Source: Balanoglossus misakiensis (taxonomy: Eukaryota > Hemichordata). From it: DNA of 64,000 nt. A program made the position numbers and the translations under genes. Shown one piece after another: positions 10,147 to 49,618 of this stretch (its first letter is position 1; every line of letters starts with the position of its first letter). The stretch lies in assembly GCA_040954595.2 (NCBI GenBank), contig CM082591.2, forward strand, positions 1,798,001 to 1,862,000, in the 5' to 3' direction. Below the pieces are notes generated by a model. It saw nothing but the letters and a program-made list of their open reading frames with translations, searched no databases and was not told the origin of the DNA.

Positions 10147-12228
10147 CTAGGAAGCCATCATGACTGGTCTGTGTTTCTTGGCCTCCAGGTCGACTCCAGT
10201 GCTGGCAAAACCAGTACCACCCTGAAAACAAAACAACAAAAATAAAAAGGAAAATGTCAAAAGAGATAGACAAGTACATCAGTCTAGTTTGCTTTGGAGA
10301 TGCGATGTGATGTGGCATACACAGGCCAGACAAGATTAAACATGTGTACATGTTTACTCACCCTCTGTAACTTGATGACATCATTCTCGGTGATCTTCTC
10401 ACCACTGATGGGGTCCACCATGTCTTTCTTGATCAGTTTTTCGTAACATTCCACCGTGATAACTTTGCAGCTGTGGGAACAAGGTGTAAATATTTCTAAG
10501 TCTCACATAATATGAACATAGGAATTTCCATGCATAGCTGACAAGGTTCTTAGATAGGAATTTACATGTATAGCCACCAAGGTTCTTAGATAGGCATTTC
10601 TATGCATAACAGACACCTTGCCAAAACCATCAATTCCTTCACTCTATATGGGTCCAGTTTATATAGGTTTCACTGCATTAGGTGCGACACTAGTCCAAAG
10701 AATGAACAACAAACATCCCTTTCTCACCTTGTTTTCAACACAGCGACCGGCGTAGAATTGGACAACGTATCGCGAGTGACCGCACACATGTAGCGGGCAT
10801 CTTTATTCAGTAAATGGCGTTTATCATCAGCATCATTCACCTCCACAAACTCAATATTCAGAAGGTTTTTCACTTTCAGTGGTTTCTTACTCATTGGACA
10901 CAAAACGTGCTTGTCCTGTGAAAGAAACAGAAATGTAGAAGATGAAGATTAGGCTCAGAACGCAAACTGTCCCACAACACCCTGCGTTATGCTATCCGCG
11001 AAGTGGTCTATGTTCCTGGTCAACTTCCACCAGTGTCATGACAAAGGTTCCACCCTGTTATTATAAGTCTCATCAGGGTCACTCCATTATATCATATAGG
11101 GGTGTCCACTTACAGGTTTCTTGATCTGTGTGGGTTTAGCATCGGGTGTCAATGACGGGATCCAGAAACTAGGCAGTTCTTTGGCGGATTTCCCATTACT
11201 TGTCTCTCCGTTGGTCTGACTGCTTGTACCTGGCTGGGGTTCGGATTCTGTGGTTGACGTCTTCTGTTTCTTGGCTGGTGGACCATTTGTGAATGGGTTG
11301 ATTGGTTTGCTAGTGATGCTACGTTCTGTTTTGTTTAGAGTATAAAAAATAGTAAATTGTAACTTTACAAATTTATATGTGTGTGTGTCTTCCTATATAA
11401 TGACTACTGAATTGAATGGAATACTTTACCAGTTTCAGCAAATCTCTTCAGGCTCTTCTGTTTTTCTTCACCATTTTTGGTGGACTGTTCCATCTGCAAG
11501 TAAAATATTAAAAGATTAAAATATATATGAATGTTCACAGCAAGTGTAGACCACACTACACTGTACATGGAAATGTAGATCGTAATGGAAGTACAGGTCA
11601 CAGGTATCCATGATCACTACACTTTCTTTGACCTACAACTATCTGTCTGGATATCTTACCTCCAACTGTTTCTTTTGTCTTTCAAATTCCTTCTGTTGCC
11701 TAGCGATAGCTTGCTTCTGGTGTAAGATGTATTCCAGGATAGCTTCCTTGTCATACAGCCATCCATCGGGTCTGGAAGGCAGACGAGGAAGGACAACTTA
11801 GGTCGATGAGAAAGGATGCTTTTCCTTTGAATAATTTCTTACACATATTATAATTCTTGTTTAAAATTTGACTTACGTTACCACTGGATTTTTGCACGGT
11901 TGTAATGTAAGACAACAACAGTCAAAATTTCTTGTTGAGTCTTTGCCCAGTCGGCCCTGCTTGGTTCCATATCCCGATGTTTCTGTTAAATGTACAGAAA
12001 CAAAACAAGCTGATTTAGATTGTAAACAAATGCAACATACATGTACATGTAGGTTACATGACCCTTGCAGTTACATGTAGCAATGCACAGAGCAGAAAAA
12101 GAGCGTCGCTCGTCTACAGCAAAGCGACATTGACTTTGAAAACATTGTTGCTACTTGCCTGTATCCTTCTTTCTTTCGTGGTACGAGTAAACCGTCCCGG
12201 CTGTACAATTTCGTTGATGTCGCGTCAT
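10147..12228 (-). CDS. NOSIP: nitric oxide synthase-interacting protein (U-box E3 ligase)
   Basis: Eight coding exons on the minus strand: 12159-12228, 11877-11982, 11660-11771, 11430-11493, 11114-11325, 10728-10915, 10362-10470, 10147-10221; 311 residues (human about 301). The protein starts MTRHQRNCTAGTVYSYHERK, the invariant family N terminus. It continues with the N-terminal zinc-less U-box (FDCCCLTLQPC, then TPDGWLYDKEAILEYIL), a charged linker, ELPSFWIPSLTPDAK, and the C-terminal U-box-like domain (CPMSKKPL, CAVTRDTLSN, VITVECYEKLIKKDMVDP, KLQRGGTGFA). NOSIP family proteins are nuclear/cytoplasmic E3 ligases, first described as eNOS partners, and also associate with spliceosomes. All junction phases agree. 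Intron 1 uses a GC donor (CAG|GCAAGT at 12158). The upstream gene POLR1F is divergent, 580 bp away. Confidence 0.97.
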
Positions 12229-12807
12229 TTTTTTTACGCCGACTGAAACAAACACTTCTTCAAAACATCAACTTCCTGTCCAAACAACTCGAGGGGGTTT
12301 GTGGGTAGGTCACCCTGCACCCAACTTCACGCAGTAAAATAATCACAAGAACACGTAATAAAACGTATTTTGACCAAATAGGACTATTTTTACATATCAA
12401 AACGTATAAAATTTGATAAATAAATAATTTTAACGCATTTGTCTGACTAATTTATGCTACGCTTGTTGTTTTATCTCGTACAGTTTGAACTCTCGCAGAT
12501 TCTCGCATATGTACAAAGGTTAGAGGTCAGCTGGAAGCCATGTGTTTGAGCGAGGCCGAAGGACTTGATCGCTGTTTATGCGAAGACATGCACGAAAAAG
12601 TACCTGATTACGGCAAATATTAGGGTAACTGTCGTGTATTGTGAGCCCCGCTTGTTTTGATTTGTGAAGGGAGCACCCAGATCTACGCTTATAGCTTGTA
12701 ACCCTGCCGCGGCTGGGATCGGTCTGTTGATGACCATTTGCTAGTAAACAACTTCCGCACATTGGCCCAAGACTCCGCTGTCTGTCTTCCAAACATTATG
12801 TGATACC
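12229..12807. promoter_or_regulatory. divergent promoter region NOSIP / POLR1F
   Basis: 580 bp between the start codons of two divergent housekeeping genes. No TATA box is seen near either start, and the POLR1F start has a strong Kozak context (ACCATGG). Specific factor sites are not assigned. Confidence 0.4.
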
Positions 12808-14332
12808 ATGGCTGCTAAAACTTTTCAAGAAGCGAAGCAGTATCTTGACGATCCATACTCTTGTTTCAAGCTAATCAGCACGACCAAACACATCACATTA
12901 CCACCATGTTACCTGGGCAAACTGAGGAGTGGGGTGAAGGAAGAACTTGGTTCTGAAATGCAGCTTTTTTCGGACAGGTAATGCCTACTCACACATTGGT
13001 ACCCTTGTCATCAACCCAAGCCATCACAGCACACAACACAGTTTCCAGCAAACCCAGTGACGTTTCAACATAGCCCAAAGCTGGCCAGATTGAGCTACTA
13101 GTACTTTGCTGGGTTGATGTCTGGGTAACATTTATGCTTTTTGTGTCTTCCAGCCTGAATGGTGTTCTAATTGCATTTGAAAATGTGAAGTTACTCAAGC
13201 CATTTGGTGATATCCTAGATGACCAACCCTACATCCATTTTGATGTTAATGTAGATATGATTATATTCCAGCCAAGTGTGGGTTCCCTGGTGCGGGTAAG
13301 TGGTCGACTTTTTACCCACAATGCAATTCAACATCCATGGTTTGATGACTCATATTGACAACTTTGCTGCATCTCTCTTCACAGGGCGTCGTACACAAGA
13401 TCGCTGTGGACCACATCGGGTGTCTGGTCCATGGTTGTTTCAACGCTGCAATTCTTAAACCTAAGCAAGAGGTGAATGGTTGGAAAGGTGCCGGAATGAC
13501 CCTTGGGGAAGAGTTCATCCTGAGGGTGGTGAGGATAGAGACGGAGAGGGGGGTTCTATCAATGAAAGGAGTAATTGAAGACATGTAAGTTGACTTGTGT
13601 GCCTTGACTGTTAGTTTCTCTAGCCCGCCTGTTACAAAACACATGACTGTAGTTGCAGTGTGGTGTGGTTAATACAAACTTGTTTGTGGTCATAGCAGAC
13701 TCGTTACATTTTTCTTGTGTTTTATCATCAGAGAACTACCGAGAGGATCAAATGCAGCTTTGAGAGAAACAACAGCAAGCATGGAGACAGAGTTAACATC
13801 GGTCAAACAGCGTGTGCTCGGAGAGAAGTCGGGAAAATCACGGAAAGGATCAAAGAAGTCGTCAGAGAAACGAGACACAAGTGAAGAAGGCAGCAATGTT
13901 GGTGAGATCGATGGAAAAGTGACAGTTGGAACTGAGGGGGTTGATGGACCGACACAGAGGAAGGAAAAACGGAAGAAACGGAAAAGGGATAAACTGCAGA
14001 CTGCCGAGACCGATCCTGTCACTGACAGACTTGTAAAGATCGAACAAACTGATCTGGACAGTCCCAGTTCCAAAAGACCAAAGATAGTTGAGGGTGTAAC
14101 AACAGGACAGAATAGCGGGGATTTGGACGGTGGGAGTACATCAAAAGGACAGAACGGCGACATGGGTCGACCATCTTCCCCTGGAAGGAAGAAGTCAAAA
14201 AAGTCGAAGAGAAAAGAGAGTGTTGAAATACACAACAGTGAGGTCGTGAATGTCAAAGTTGAACCCAAAAGTGATGAACTTGATAATGTCAAAAAGAAAA
14301 GTAAGAAATCAAAGAAGAGTAAAAAGAAATAA
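12808..14332 (+). CDS. POLR1F: RNA polymerase I subunit RPA43
   Basis: Four exons, 12808-12977, 13154-13295, 13385-13584, 13732-14332; 370 residues. RPA43 (TWISTNB in vertebrates) forms the stalk of Pol I with RPA14-like partners and contacts the initiation factor RRN3. Seen here: the N-terminal SHS2-like part (YSCFKLISTTKHITLPPCYLG), GDILDDQPYIHFDVNVDM, and the OB-fold segment with GVVHKIAVDHIGCLVHGCFNA, the family signature. The last exon encodes a long low-complexity tail with lysine-rich clusters (RKEKRKKRKR, KKSKKSKRK, KKSKKSKKSKKK), a probable nucleolar localisation region. The final TAA stop overlaps an AATAAA (14328-14333). A second AATAAA is at 14503-14508. Confidence 0.96.
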
Positions 14333-16918
14333 AATGTGTATTTTGGAAAGCTATCTTGACATTTTTGGTCTGATTATTAATCCCAGGTAAAATGGAGAAA
14401 GGTACCTGTCCACTCCTAGGAGGTTATTATGCAAGGACAACACAAATCCAGAAAACTACAACAGATTAACTTACACAAGCAATTTAATGGGTTTGCAAGT
14501 ATAATAAAGACATTATACACCACATTCAGTAATCAACTCGTCTATCTTTCAAAATGGACTTCAAAATTTTCAAACAAAAAGTTTAACAAGTCAATGATAA
14601 ATTTTAATCATTTCTTACCCGAAAATAGTCGACCAACCCACTGAAAAGAAAATTGTAACAGGATTGCACCCAATGGTAGCACAGCAGGATATGGTATTCT
14701 CCACATCATGTTTGAAGAACTTGCAATCCTACACCTCCCTAGCTGCTGAATGGTTCAGTCGATTATCCTTACAACTAGGGCCATACTATTATTTTCTGAG
14801 GGCGAGCAGAATAAAAACCCACCACTTAAATTACATGACTCTTCAATAGCAACAGTACATTTTTGAATAGCGCAAGCCTGTTGTGTTGGCCATCCATAGA
14901 CAAAACTTCATATTTTCCATAAAGAATCTAACTGCAAATGACTTTTCTATCAAGGCAAACAAAGCTCACCGCCACCATTTTCACAAAAGCTGAACAGCGC
15001 TAGACTCCATCTCCACACTTACACAATACACTCACCCATTTATATGCACATTCTTTTTTTTTTGCATAAGGTAATTTTGCTTTTTTGTATAAAACGCAAG
15101 ACGAAGTGTAAACTTGATTCTGTGGTATAATCATACATGTACCCCCCCCCCCACCATAAAGGTTTGACACAACCCTAACTCTATTGTTTCTAATTGTAAG
15201 ATTACACAGCTATACTCATGGAATCAACAGAGGGTATAGAGCATATGAATTTTGGTATAAAGCTAACGGTAAGAAAATTGCTCATGCTTTTGCCTTGGTT
15301 AAATAGACCATTTTCTCAACTCCACGAGACAATGTGAGATCTCACGTGGCTATGCAAATTATACAGGACTCATGTGACGACCGAATCTCACGAGATCTCA
15401 CTTTGAGCAGAAAATCGTCTATTACAGATTGTAAAATTCTGAGAGGACAGAAGAAGACAGAATAGTTGTTGCCATGGCAACTGATGAAGACTACAATTGT
15501 GGTAATTACAGTATGAAATTAAATTCAAATGTGTACAGATATTCATACAAAGTGGATAACTCGAGTTGAAATTTACAAATTTTGAAGAAAGTTGGATGTT
15601 TGGAAAGCACACCAGTATGGGTATGGTAAATAACATTGAGACGTTGGGTTGATCTTGAGGATTTATAAATATCTATGGAATAATTTGTTAAGTCCCAATG
15701 ATTTCATGTAAAAGGTTGGACCACCATAAACTGAATTAGGGGAGAGAGATGGGGTAGGGGTGGGATAATGTAAACTTTTTAACATCTGTACAAGAGGTAA
15801 CATTACCCCTTATCAATATTCCAACCATCCCTATTTTGCATTAGTATTGTACTAAATCTGAAAATGTATTTGGCAAGGTGGGTCAAACCATTTAGATATA
15901 TGGGAGTGTTTAATGTGTAAATTACAAAAATTGGCAGTGCAAGGGGTACCCCATACTGGTTGCTTTCCGGAGAAAATGTAATAAAATCATTTTTGTCAGT
16001 AAATAACAGCTGGAAGCCTAGATGAGGAATTAATTTTAAAGAATATAGGCAGTAGAAAATAGTCAAGAAAATTACAAAAAAATTAATAAAACTTGCATTT
16101 CTATTCTAATAATTATTTACAAAGTGCATGTGGATTGGTTGCAAACACCAGCTGTCCAATCACAGAGTCAAACACATCATACCGAATGTCTAATGTCTCA
16201 AGAGCTGTAATTGGTGCATCTTGCCTAAATCCACGACTGTGATTATTGAATGCATATGAAAGACATTTGCTGCTCTACGCTATTGGACAGTAGCGTGCTT
16301 TTGCAGTTTGCGCAGGATATGTTACAGTTCGCTAAAAAATTTCACTTCCGCGACACGTCACTGTAGTTTCACGGGAACACTGACATCACACAGTTATATA
16401 TGACAATATATAAAACACTGTCAAATTCAAAATTTTCACACAAAAACTGTGTACTGTACACCTAGAGACTGTGTTGAATGAATGGGGAACAAACAGATTA
16501 TATGATTCTGGGGTAAAAAAAATTCAACAACTGCATTCAGCCATTAAATAGTTGATAATTAATAATAAATATGACAGATTCAAAAGTGGCCTTGTGGACT
16601 TTTTCTTTTCATTTACGGTAACTTGGGTTTACAAAGCGCATAATTTAGTCAAAATTACCCATGATTCACTTGTATAACCAAAGGCTGTCTATGGCGCCCT
16701 CAACGGCAACTCAGTTTAATCTTCTGTTTTTCACCAGCCATATGCAGTGCTCAATATGAGCCTTCGTGTCCCAACAAGACACTGTCCACTACTCGAACAA
16801 GAGCATATTAGAGAGAAAAGATTTGGATCAAAGATCTCCGTAATTTGCTCTTGGTGTTCTCTATTTACTAACTAACTAAGTGTACAACTACAACTGTTTT
16901 GAAACTCTTCACTGCAGC
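14333..16918. other. intergenic / long 3' UTR between POLR1F and CKAP5
   Basis: AT-rich non-coding sequence between two convergent genes. The right part is probably the CKAP5 3' UTR (read on the minus strand). Several ATTAAA variants are present on that strand (for example near 14486, 14590 and 16715) and no single poly(A) site stands out. It includes a C-tract at about 15141-15153 and the small inverted repeat at 15305-15420. Confidence 0.4.
15305..15420. repeat. small imperfect inverted repeat
   Basis: The left arm beginning AGACCATTTTCTCAACTCC and containing GTGAGATCTCACGTG matches, reversed, the right arm containing CTCACGAGATCTCACTTTGAG and ending GAAAATCGTCT. The arms are about 40 bp and imperfect. 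Probably a decayed foldback element or its end. Confidence 0.5.
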
Positions 16919-37877
<20,959 letters not shown>

Positions 37878-39356
37878 ACTATTACTTTATGTCCTATTTT
37901 GTCATTAATCTGAAATGCACAAATAAAACTGATCAGACAGTATAACCAGCATGCCTTTGTTTACATCTTGACAGTTATAACCATTGTCTAGAGATAAAGG
38001 TGTGAATTGGTCGTATGTCAACAAACCTTTGCAATTTCATTGGGTAATGTTTCGATCAAATTAAAATAAGCAACAAGCAACTCTCTATCCGTGGTTTAAT
38101 AGTGCTCATTATCTGTTGCATGAGAAAATCTCATATTGAAGTTTATATGTGGACTTTGTACATTTCACTATTAACTGTCGACATGTGTATTTATACCAAC
38201 TCGTCATTTCCAGTAAACAGATCACAATTTGTTGACGACTGAGTACTTGAAGCATGCGAGTCGAAAAATACCTTGAAATTATGACTTGGCGAAAAATATA
38301 TCATGGTTTGGCTTTGGGCGGGATTGTCTGGTAGATCAGCTGTGTTCTAACATGAATAATGAATATATTCACGGCGGACACAGCCAGATCTGTTTCAGAC
38401 TGTGGCTCGTTCAGTTTGTTGTTATAAACATCATAAATGAATCCCTGCTGACTGTCAAAGTGGGCGTGACGGTCAAGGCTTTCGTATTTATTCTAATTTT
38501 CCCCACAAACGGCCGCGATCGCATCTGAAACCGTTTTATGACAGTCGACATACTGTTACATGTCCGATATCTATGTTTGTTTCTGGTCACGAATAAGCAA
38601 TCAGTAGTTGACCGCGGACTGACTGCCGCAGGAAATATTTCCATTGGACGACAACATTTCGCCTTACCTGAAAAGTCCAAGACAAAACCACTCCTTACAG
38701 GTGTCGTTGATTACACTTGGCTAAGAATTTCCCTAACAATTCAACAAATATTTTCATATAACGTGAAACCTTCCGGTCGATAACGTTCCAACGCACAGGT
38801 GACCGGAATGACTGTCGATGGGGTCGGTAGTTTTCAAAATCGAAGACAGTCATGTGACGGAAATACATGCTTCCTATTGGCGACGACCAGAAAAGTGACG
38901 TCATGGGGTGGCACTTTCGGCGGTCGTTTTATCATTCCTCCAGTAATTATGTAGCGTGAGTCATCCGTCTGGCGACGTTCTAAACGTGCATTCTGTCACT
39001 GAACTTTTCAAGAAACAACAATTATCGTCAAGATTTATTTAATTAAATAAAGGAGGTCAAGTTCTCATGAAAATCACCAACTGCGAGCGCTTGCAAGTTG
39101 CACACCATAAAAGTTTAATGTGATTACTCTTAGACTCACATTAGTTTATTTGATTTTTCAATATCACGAGAAACTTCAGCTTAGACATTAAATTATCCTT
39201 CGTACAAAATAAAACATGTTTTCATGTTGCTACAATTGACGTAATTTTGTATGTATTTCACTTTAAAAATAAATGTATAAAGTTTATTTGCACAAAAAGG
39301 GTATTCGAAAATATGACCTAAAAAGGTAGCACTGCTTTCTGTGGCAACAGTGCAAG
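37878..39356. promoter_or_regulatory. divergent promoter region CKAP5 / CTR9
   Basis: 1.5 kb between the two start codons. A likely CKAP5 5' UTR exon ends at 38668. Around 38875-38903 lie an inverted CCAAT (ATTGG) and a perfect CRE (TGACGTCA, 38896-38903), good candidates for a shared core. AAGATGGCGGC over the CTR9 start codon is listed separately. Confidence 0.45.
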
Positions 39357-46276
<6,920 letters not shown>

Positions 46277-46471
46277 ATTTGTTTACATTGAGAACACTAA
46301 TCATGGAAATTTCAACATGGAAATTACGAGATTCTTTGGTTGTTACAGGAAAAGTGATCATTGATGATGTGGCTGTATTGTAAATTCAACAGCCAAAAAA
46401 ATGAAATGTTCTTTGCAGAAATATGACTTTCTTCAGCATCAGTTTCTTTTATGGCCTTATTGTAGCCTTAA

Positions 46472-47549
46472 AGGCGGAACGCTCGGTAGGGCCCTACCGA
46501 GCAAAAATCAATAAAATGTGGGCGTGGCTAAAGCTCTGACGCCACAATATATTGTTACAACAATTGACCTCAAATGGGCATCCCGCGCCCGCCAAAAGCA
46601 AACTCATTTCTATACCCACGCGATCCAGCTAGTTCTTACGTACCCGCGGAACGCGTTGTCAGCTGAATCTATCATGTCGACCCGAATTATCAAGATAGCG
46701 GTCACTGAAGAGCAGGAGAAAGCACTGGCAATTTTCTCTGCCGAGCTTTTGGTCATCGACCGGCGGGGGCACATAAGTTCACCTGCTGCGACCGCGGGGG
46801 TTAGTACCGTGCGTGGTATCGGCTACCGGCGAGTTTGATGCGGGGGACACTGCCGGTTTATCGGAAGCAGCAGCTGTCGAAGTAAACACCGTGTCCATGA
46901 GCACATCGGCTTCCGGAGATTCGGTCAACTCCTGTGAATTTTGTTTTTGTTCGCAATGTGTTACCACACATAGGCAGTCTTGGCTAGTCCGTGGTCTCTA
47001 CCCGAATTTACCCGGTGTTTCTTACGTTGGGCATAAATGGCACTGATGAGGCTTTCCCCTCTTCACTTTGTACGGTTGGTACACAAATACAAACGGTCCT
47101 TTTCAGGACCAACACAATTTCCAAGAAGAGAACTACCGATTTTATGGATGTGTGCATGTTCATGTGTGATAAATTTGGTATGATTATATCCCCATTTTTA
47201 GGTCTCGCACAATTTGCAATCAACGCCACAATTTTGATTTGCATAATACGTCAATCACGCAGATTCAAACTGAACATCGTACCGATATACCGGTCATATC
47301 TCGGGGACAAAATGATTTCATCTTCGGTTTTCGAAAGTATTTTCAAACTGTATTGCACCAGAAACCGCGGATGTCGTGCCAAATAAACTCATGCACTCCA
47401 TTTTGAATTTAGAGACAAAAAAAATCATCGGTAGAACTAAATTTACTGTCTATTATGGACAGCGTCCGTTCTGTTGTTAGTGAGTTTGAATCTCCCACTA
47501 TTATGCCAACTCTCGCATGCTCTCGCGCTTTTATACGGGAGTTCCGCCT
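46472..47549. mobile_element. 1.08-kb TTAA-flanked element
   Basis: Inverted ends AGGCGGAAC (46472-46480) and GTTCCGCCT (47541-47549), each flanked by TTAA (46468-46471; 47550-47553), as for piggyBac-type target duplications. The terminal repeat is short (9 bp) and does not have the usual piggyBac start, so superfamily is unsure. Inside are open frames at 46518-46838 (+) and 46779-46967 (-), neither recognisable as a transposase. It contains a candidate CTR9 poly(A) signal at 46509-46514. Confidence 0.55.
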
Positions 47550-47553
47550 TTAA

Positions 47554-49618
47554 ATGGGAGCACAGTGTCCTTCAATGCTATTTTTTTCATATACTGTACT
47601 GCAGCCTTGACTGCACAATATCATGAGGATCTAGTGGCAACATTGTTTTGCGAAGTGTTTAAAATAAAGGAACGTGAAAATTCCCCCAACGTTTGTTTAT
47701 GTACTTGTTTTTCTCCTGCAGTTGCCAACCTTTATACCTTGTAAAGTTACTGTCCTGTCCTGTGACACTGCTGTCGTTTCTGAAATCACGCGTGTCTTGC
47801 AAATCTCGTAGAGGTCGGGCAAGTGTGAAGCGCCCCCAGCGGCCTCATTCCAAGTTTTCTTTCCATCATATTTTATAGGTCATTACTCTCAAAGAATTTT
47901 CTGTTGTACTTTCATTATGGAGGTATCGCCTCCGTGACTTCCAAACTATGTGTTTAGGTGTATATATTTTGTAACTGTATTCCAATTTTATTATACCGCC
48001 TAGCGTACAGCGCCTCCGGCAAAATGTGACCTGACACGCCCCCTCCCGCTATAATCAATAATGATAGCGCCCTTCATCCACGCTACAAATCCTCGTCACC
48101 TTTTGTTGAGAAACTGGATCAGTCGGGGACATGTAGTCACGTGTAGTTGGAGGTGCGATTGACGTATATCCACGAATACAGCGACGTATTTCCTTAAATA
48201 GTACTTGGAGTAGCTGAGGACGTGTATGAAATGGAACATTGAAATCGAGCATTTGCAAATATTTCCAAATCTAGGGAGTCGGTCAGCATTATTATATAAT
48301 CACGAGTGTAGAGCTTGTGTTTGGTATTAATTACTATAACTTGGTTAGATTTTAAGGTCGATTCCGTCGAAACCTGACCGCGTATCCAAATTCCTGTCTA
48401 TAGCCATGACAAGTTGAGTATATCTGCTCTGGCTTCATCCTGACATCGTTTTTTTTCGGTGGGAGCCAGAAGAATTGAGAAAGCGATTGCCGATTTGATT
48501 GACCGCGTTGATATTCACGCGATCCTGCAGGAGTTTGTTTGGGGCCAGAGACGAGTCGTTCGACGCCAGATTAGATAGAAAAGGACCATCAAATCATCGC
48601 TCCTCTTTCGACAGGCAAGTTAACTAATCTTTGATTATATTCGATCTCATTTTCAGTGTGTGGTCGGTGAATATATCACAATATTGGAAAGCTACATGCG
48701 CTCAACAATAACAAAGATGGCGGCTGTGTATTAAAACGCGTGTCGAGTCGTATCAGTGACCCGATTTTTATAACCTACCGTTTAAAACATGAAAATGTTG
48801 GTAATATTCTCATCAAACTACACTGTAGTATGTTACTGTTCTAACTCTTTAGTTGGATTTTGGTATCGGGGTGTAGTTTGGCGATTTTGGGAAGATTTTG
48901 TCCATACATCGGAGACCCAGATACTGTGACCCTATGCATGGACGATAATTACACAATGACGTCGGTTTCACTCGCCCGAGGATCAGCTAGCGTTGTCCCC
49001 ATTTCCAAAATCCTATTTTCCGTATTAGGATACCCGTATGACGTCATCAAGCCGACTTTGCATTAAAGTTAGCCAGTTGGACATTTCGAAGCCGAGCTTA
49101 GATGCCCTGATCTGCAACAGAAAAAGCTCCTAACAATTAAAACCCCTGGATTTTGATCACTATAGTTTATATAGGCTTTGTGTTTTCGCCCTTGGAGGGC
49201 TGATACACTCAATTGTTGAACGTATCCAAAGAAAGTAACCTTTGTTAAAAATAACAGAGCTCAGCAGTAAAACCCAGCATACCTCTACAAAAATTCTTCG
49301 CCCTTTTACAGAAGTGTGTTCATTTCCTGAACAGAACTGTCAAACACACGTCCAGGGCACAACTTACTTATTGATTTTACTGCCTGACCTTCATGATCAG
49401 ACGTCTTGTGTCCATGTTGTATTACAGTACATTCCTATAAGACAGTTATCAAGATCAAAATACCCCAAAAATCAATTCTTACAGTGAATACCTTGCTAGT
49501 GACTAGTGGGCCGGGCACTTGAGAAGAATGTTGGTCTGTCTACTGTCTCGCTCATAAAGTCTGCTTTGTTCTTATATATACCCTACAGGTCAGATTCAAG
49601 CGATTTGACATCTTCGAG
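47554..49618. promoter_or_regulatory. upstream and promoter region of BMAL1
   Basis: Holds a near-consensus ROR/REV-ERB element (TTTATAGGTCA, 47872-47882; one mismatch to WAWNTRGGTCA), a perfect CACGTG E-box (48138-48143), AAGATGGCGGC (48714-48724, YY1 type), and a CRE (49019-49026). A possible 5' UTR exon ends near 48613 with CAG|GCAAGT. The coding exon is preceded by a good acceptor (CCTACAG at 49582-49588). Confidence 0.4.

Noticed and set aside
46518-46838. 106-codon frame as an independent protein gene
   Set aside because: Lies inside the TTAA-flanked element, matches no known family and has no splice or promoter support.
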